The notes under the pieces were generated by a model that made no database searches, had not been told where the DNA came from, and worked only from the letters and a program-made list of their open reading frames with translations. From Siphonodentalium dalli (lineage: Eukaryota; Mollusca; Scaphopoda; Gadilida; Siphonodentaliidae), in contig CP136062.1 of assembly GCA_032622095.1 (NCBI GenBank), forward strand, positions 132,079,282-132,143,281: a DNA stretch of 64,000 nt. The letters run 5' to 3'. Positions 54,501 through 57,500 of the stretch are shown piece after piece (positions within the stretch are counted from its first letter, which is position 1; each line of letters opens with the position of its first letter). Position numbers and translations under genes: made by a program.

Positions 54501-57500
54501 CATTCTGAGCCAATCAGATGTTGATCCGACATGACCTTGTGAACTCGTCGAGTTGTAAACAAAAACAATCTTATCACGTGACAACTGTCGAATAAACATC
54601 TCAAGTATTTGTCTATCTATCAAAATACTATAATTTTAGTACTAGACTACTATGACAGAACCTCTTGGGGCAATAATGTGCATTTGGCTATATGTTACTT
54701 GATTTAACTCTTCCATGACTGGAGCTTCCTGAAATTTTGCAGACACCCTGTGCCAATGCATTCTCTTATTTTTGCGAGTCTCCCATAGGGAGCCTCGCTT
54801 ATATAAGAGATTACATTGACCTAACAATATTTACCTTGACCTTGTAAGCCAGTGAATTCTCTTATATATGCGAGACTCGCTATGGGTGAATTACATATAT
54901 TTGAGAATACATTGGCATGGGATCATTAATGCTGCACCAATGCAGCTCCCATCATGAAAGGGTTAATATGTATATTTAACTGAGTATTCAGAAATAATTT
55001 TGTGCTATTGACTCAACTGTTAATCTTATAAAAGGTGGAAACTCAACCTTGAGGGAAGATAAGTGGTCATTGGGGTTAAACATAAATATTCAGAGGATAA
55101 ACTTGGGTTATGGCTAAACCTGGTCTGTGTCATGTACAACTTCAAGCTTAATGGGATTTAGAATTTTCTCTTGCAGAGTACCTTTTAAATTAAATTTATA
55201 TTTATATTATTTCCATACTAGCTAGCTATCATCAGTTTAACCCTTTACCCAACAAACCGGCCAAAACCGGCCAAATAAAGCTTCAACAGCCTAAAATATC
55301 TTCGGTCTGTCTCAATAGAACCATACAAATATGGATATCATTGGAACCGGCTCCTTGACCACATTGTGATAGTTACAGTTATGCCCTGTGCCAATGCATT
55401 CTCTTATATATGCGAGTCGACCATAGGTCGCCTCGCATATATAAGAGAATGTATTGGCCTAAAAAAAATATTTTTTTACCATTTTTTCTTACCGGTACAT
55501 TCTTTAACAATTTTTAATGTGTTAAGCCAATGCATTCTCTTATATATGCGAGGCGACCTATGGTCGACTCGCATATATAAGAGAATGCATTGGCACAGGG
55601 CCCTTCTGTTGGGTGAAGGGTTAAATCCAGTTTTCTTGCGGAATTATTATTTTAGTATTCATCTTTTAGATTTGTTATTTCATTTATTCATGAAGCACTG
55701 ATAGAACAAATTTTCACCCTATTCTTTTAGTGCTACTGGACGAAAAAGGCTTGTCTATTAATATCATTTATTGATCTTCGTTGTTCACGTGTAAAATGTA
55801 AATTCCTTTTTTCTTGTGTGAGCTATATACATGTAGTCCTTATTTCCACTGTAATCCATTTCGGGAGTTTCTGTTATTTTTACTTTGCTGAGTTGCAATC
55901 TGCCCATGGGTTTTACATGCACAGAGTCAAATTAAAGTATATATATCACTTTTGTGAATCATGACGAACGTAACCAAATGATAAAAGCGGGAGATTCCAG
56001 ATATATGACTTATTTCATGCAATATAGATTTAGCTAAGGGCAGACCAATTTAATAACTTGAATTATGAATGGTGGATGAAAATTTCTCGATGCAGGAGGG
56101 AATTTATCTTTTTTGCAGCGAAATATGTGAATTTCCATAGGTGGGATTGCAATGAAATGGAGAAAGGTTAATACTCGGACCATAACTTAATCTGAATTTA
56201 ACAAATATCTAATAAAATAACGATACATGTCTTTATCTTACAATTCACTTCCTTTTCCTCAAATAAATGCATAAACAACTAGGTGAGGGTATTCTTTTTT
56301 CAATTTTTCCGGGATATGTTATTGGCATGTTTATAATTCATGTTATTAAATTGGTCTCGCCTTGGGGGATTATTTTCGTAAACTTCATGTCTTTGATGGA
56401 TTACATAAACCCTTTGAGACCCTCAGATTTGAATGCCCATGACATGCAGCTGTGTGTTTAATCTTTTGGCTTCTATCCAGTGGCAGATATTTGTGATGAT
56501 AGACCTTTTTTAACAACTCTTATATGTATACCATGATTGTCTTATCTATTGTGTGCACAACACCTATTTTGTCTGTTTTCAACTTACACCCTACTTTGGA
56601 CATAAAGCTTCATAAATTTCAACTGCAGCTGAAAAAAAATTATTGTTCATCATCAGCACCGTGCTTTCTTAGATTCACTGAACTAAGCCAGCATATAATT
56701 GGATTCCCACCTTTGCCAGTTCATTAGATTGCATGTTTAAATCTTTCAGTACCATGTTTTTGCCTGTAAAAGCTCTCTAGGATGTCTTTACGTGCAAAAA
56801 ATATAGTTATGGTCACAAAATGGTATAAACCTTCAAGGCATTCACAATTAATCTGAGGGTCAAATGTATAATAAAATAGAAAATTTTGTTCTTATTGTTG
56901 GTTGAGTTTTTTAACCTATAGTTTCACAAGGTCAGTCCGTGGACGATAACTTGAACAAATACAGTAATGCCCTAATTAATTGACTCCTTAACCACAGCAG
57001 AATTATGGGTAATTCTGCTGTGGTTTAAGGAGTCGATTAATTAGGGCATTACTGTAAGAACTAATTTTGTTGATATACGGTCTATGATACTTGCTCAACG
57101 ATGTGTTGATTGAGTTAAAAACCCGTTAGTTCCAAGATGGACTTTAATACGCCCCTTAGATAATTTCATGATTTTTTTTATCATGATAGCATGATAACTT
57201 GAACAAATATCAACTGATTACGTTGATATTTGGCATATCATACTTTCTCAACAATGTCTTGATTGAGATCGAAAACCGGCCACGTCCAATATTTTGGGGG
57301 GAGTAACACCCTTTAATAATTTGTTCATATTTGTGAATTTTTTATCGCGATATCACAATAACTTGAATAAATATCAGCTGGTTTTGTTGATATGATCGAG
57401 ACTTGCTCAACAATGTCTTGATCGAGTTCGAAAATATGTCATGTCCAGCTACTTTGGGTGGAGTTTATATGCCCCTCAATTAGTTCATTTTCATTAATTT

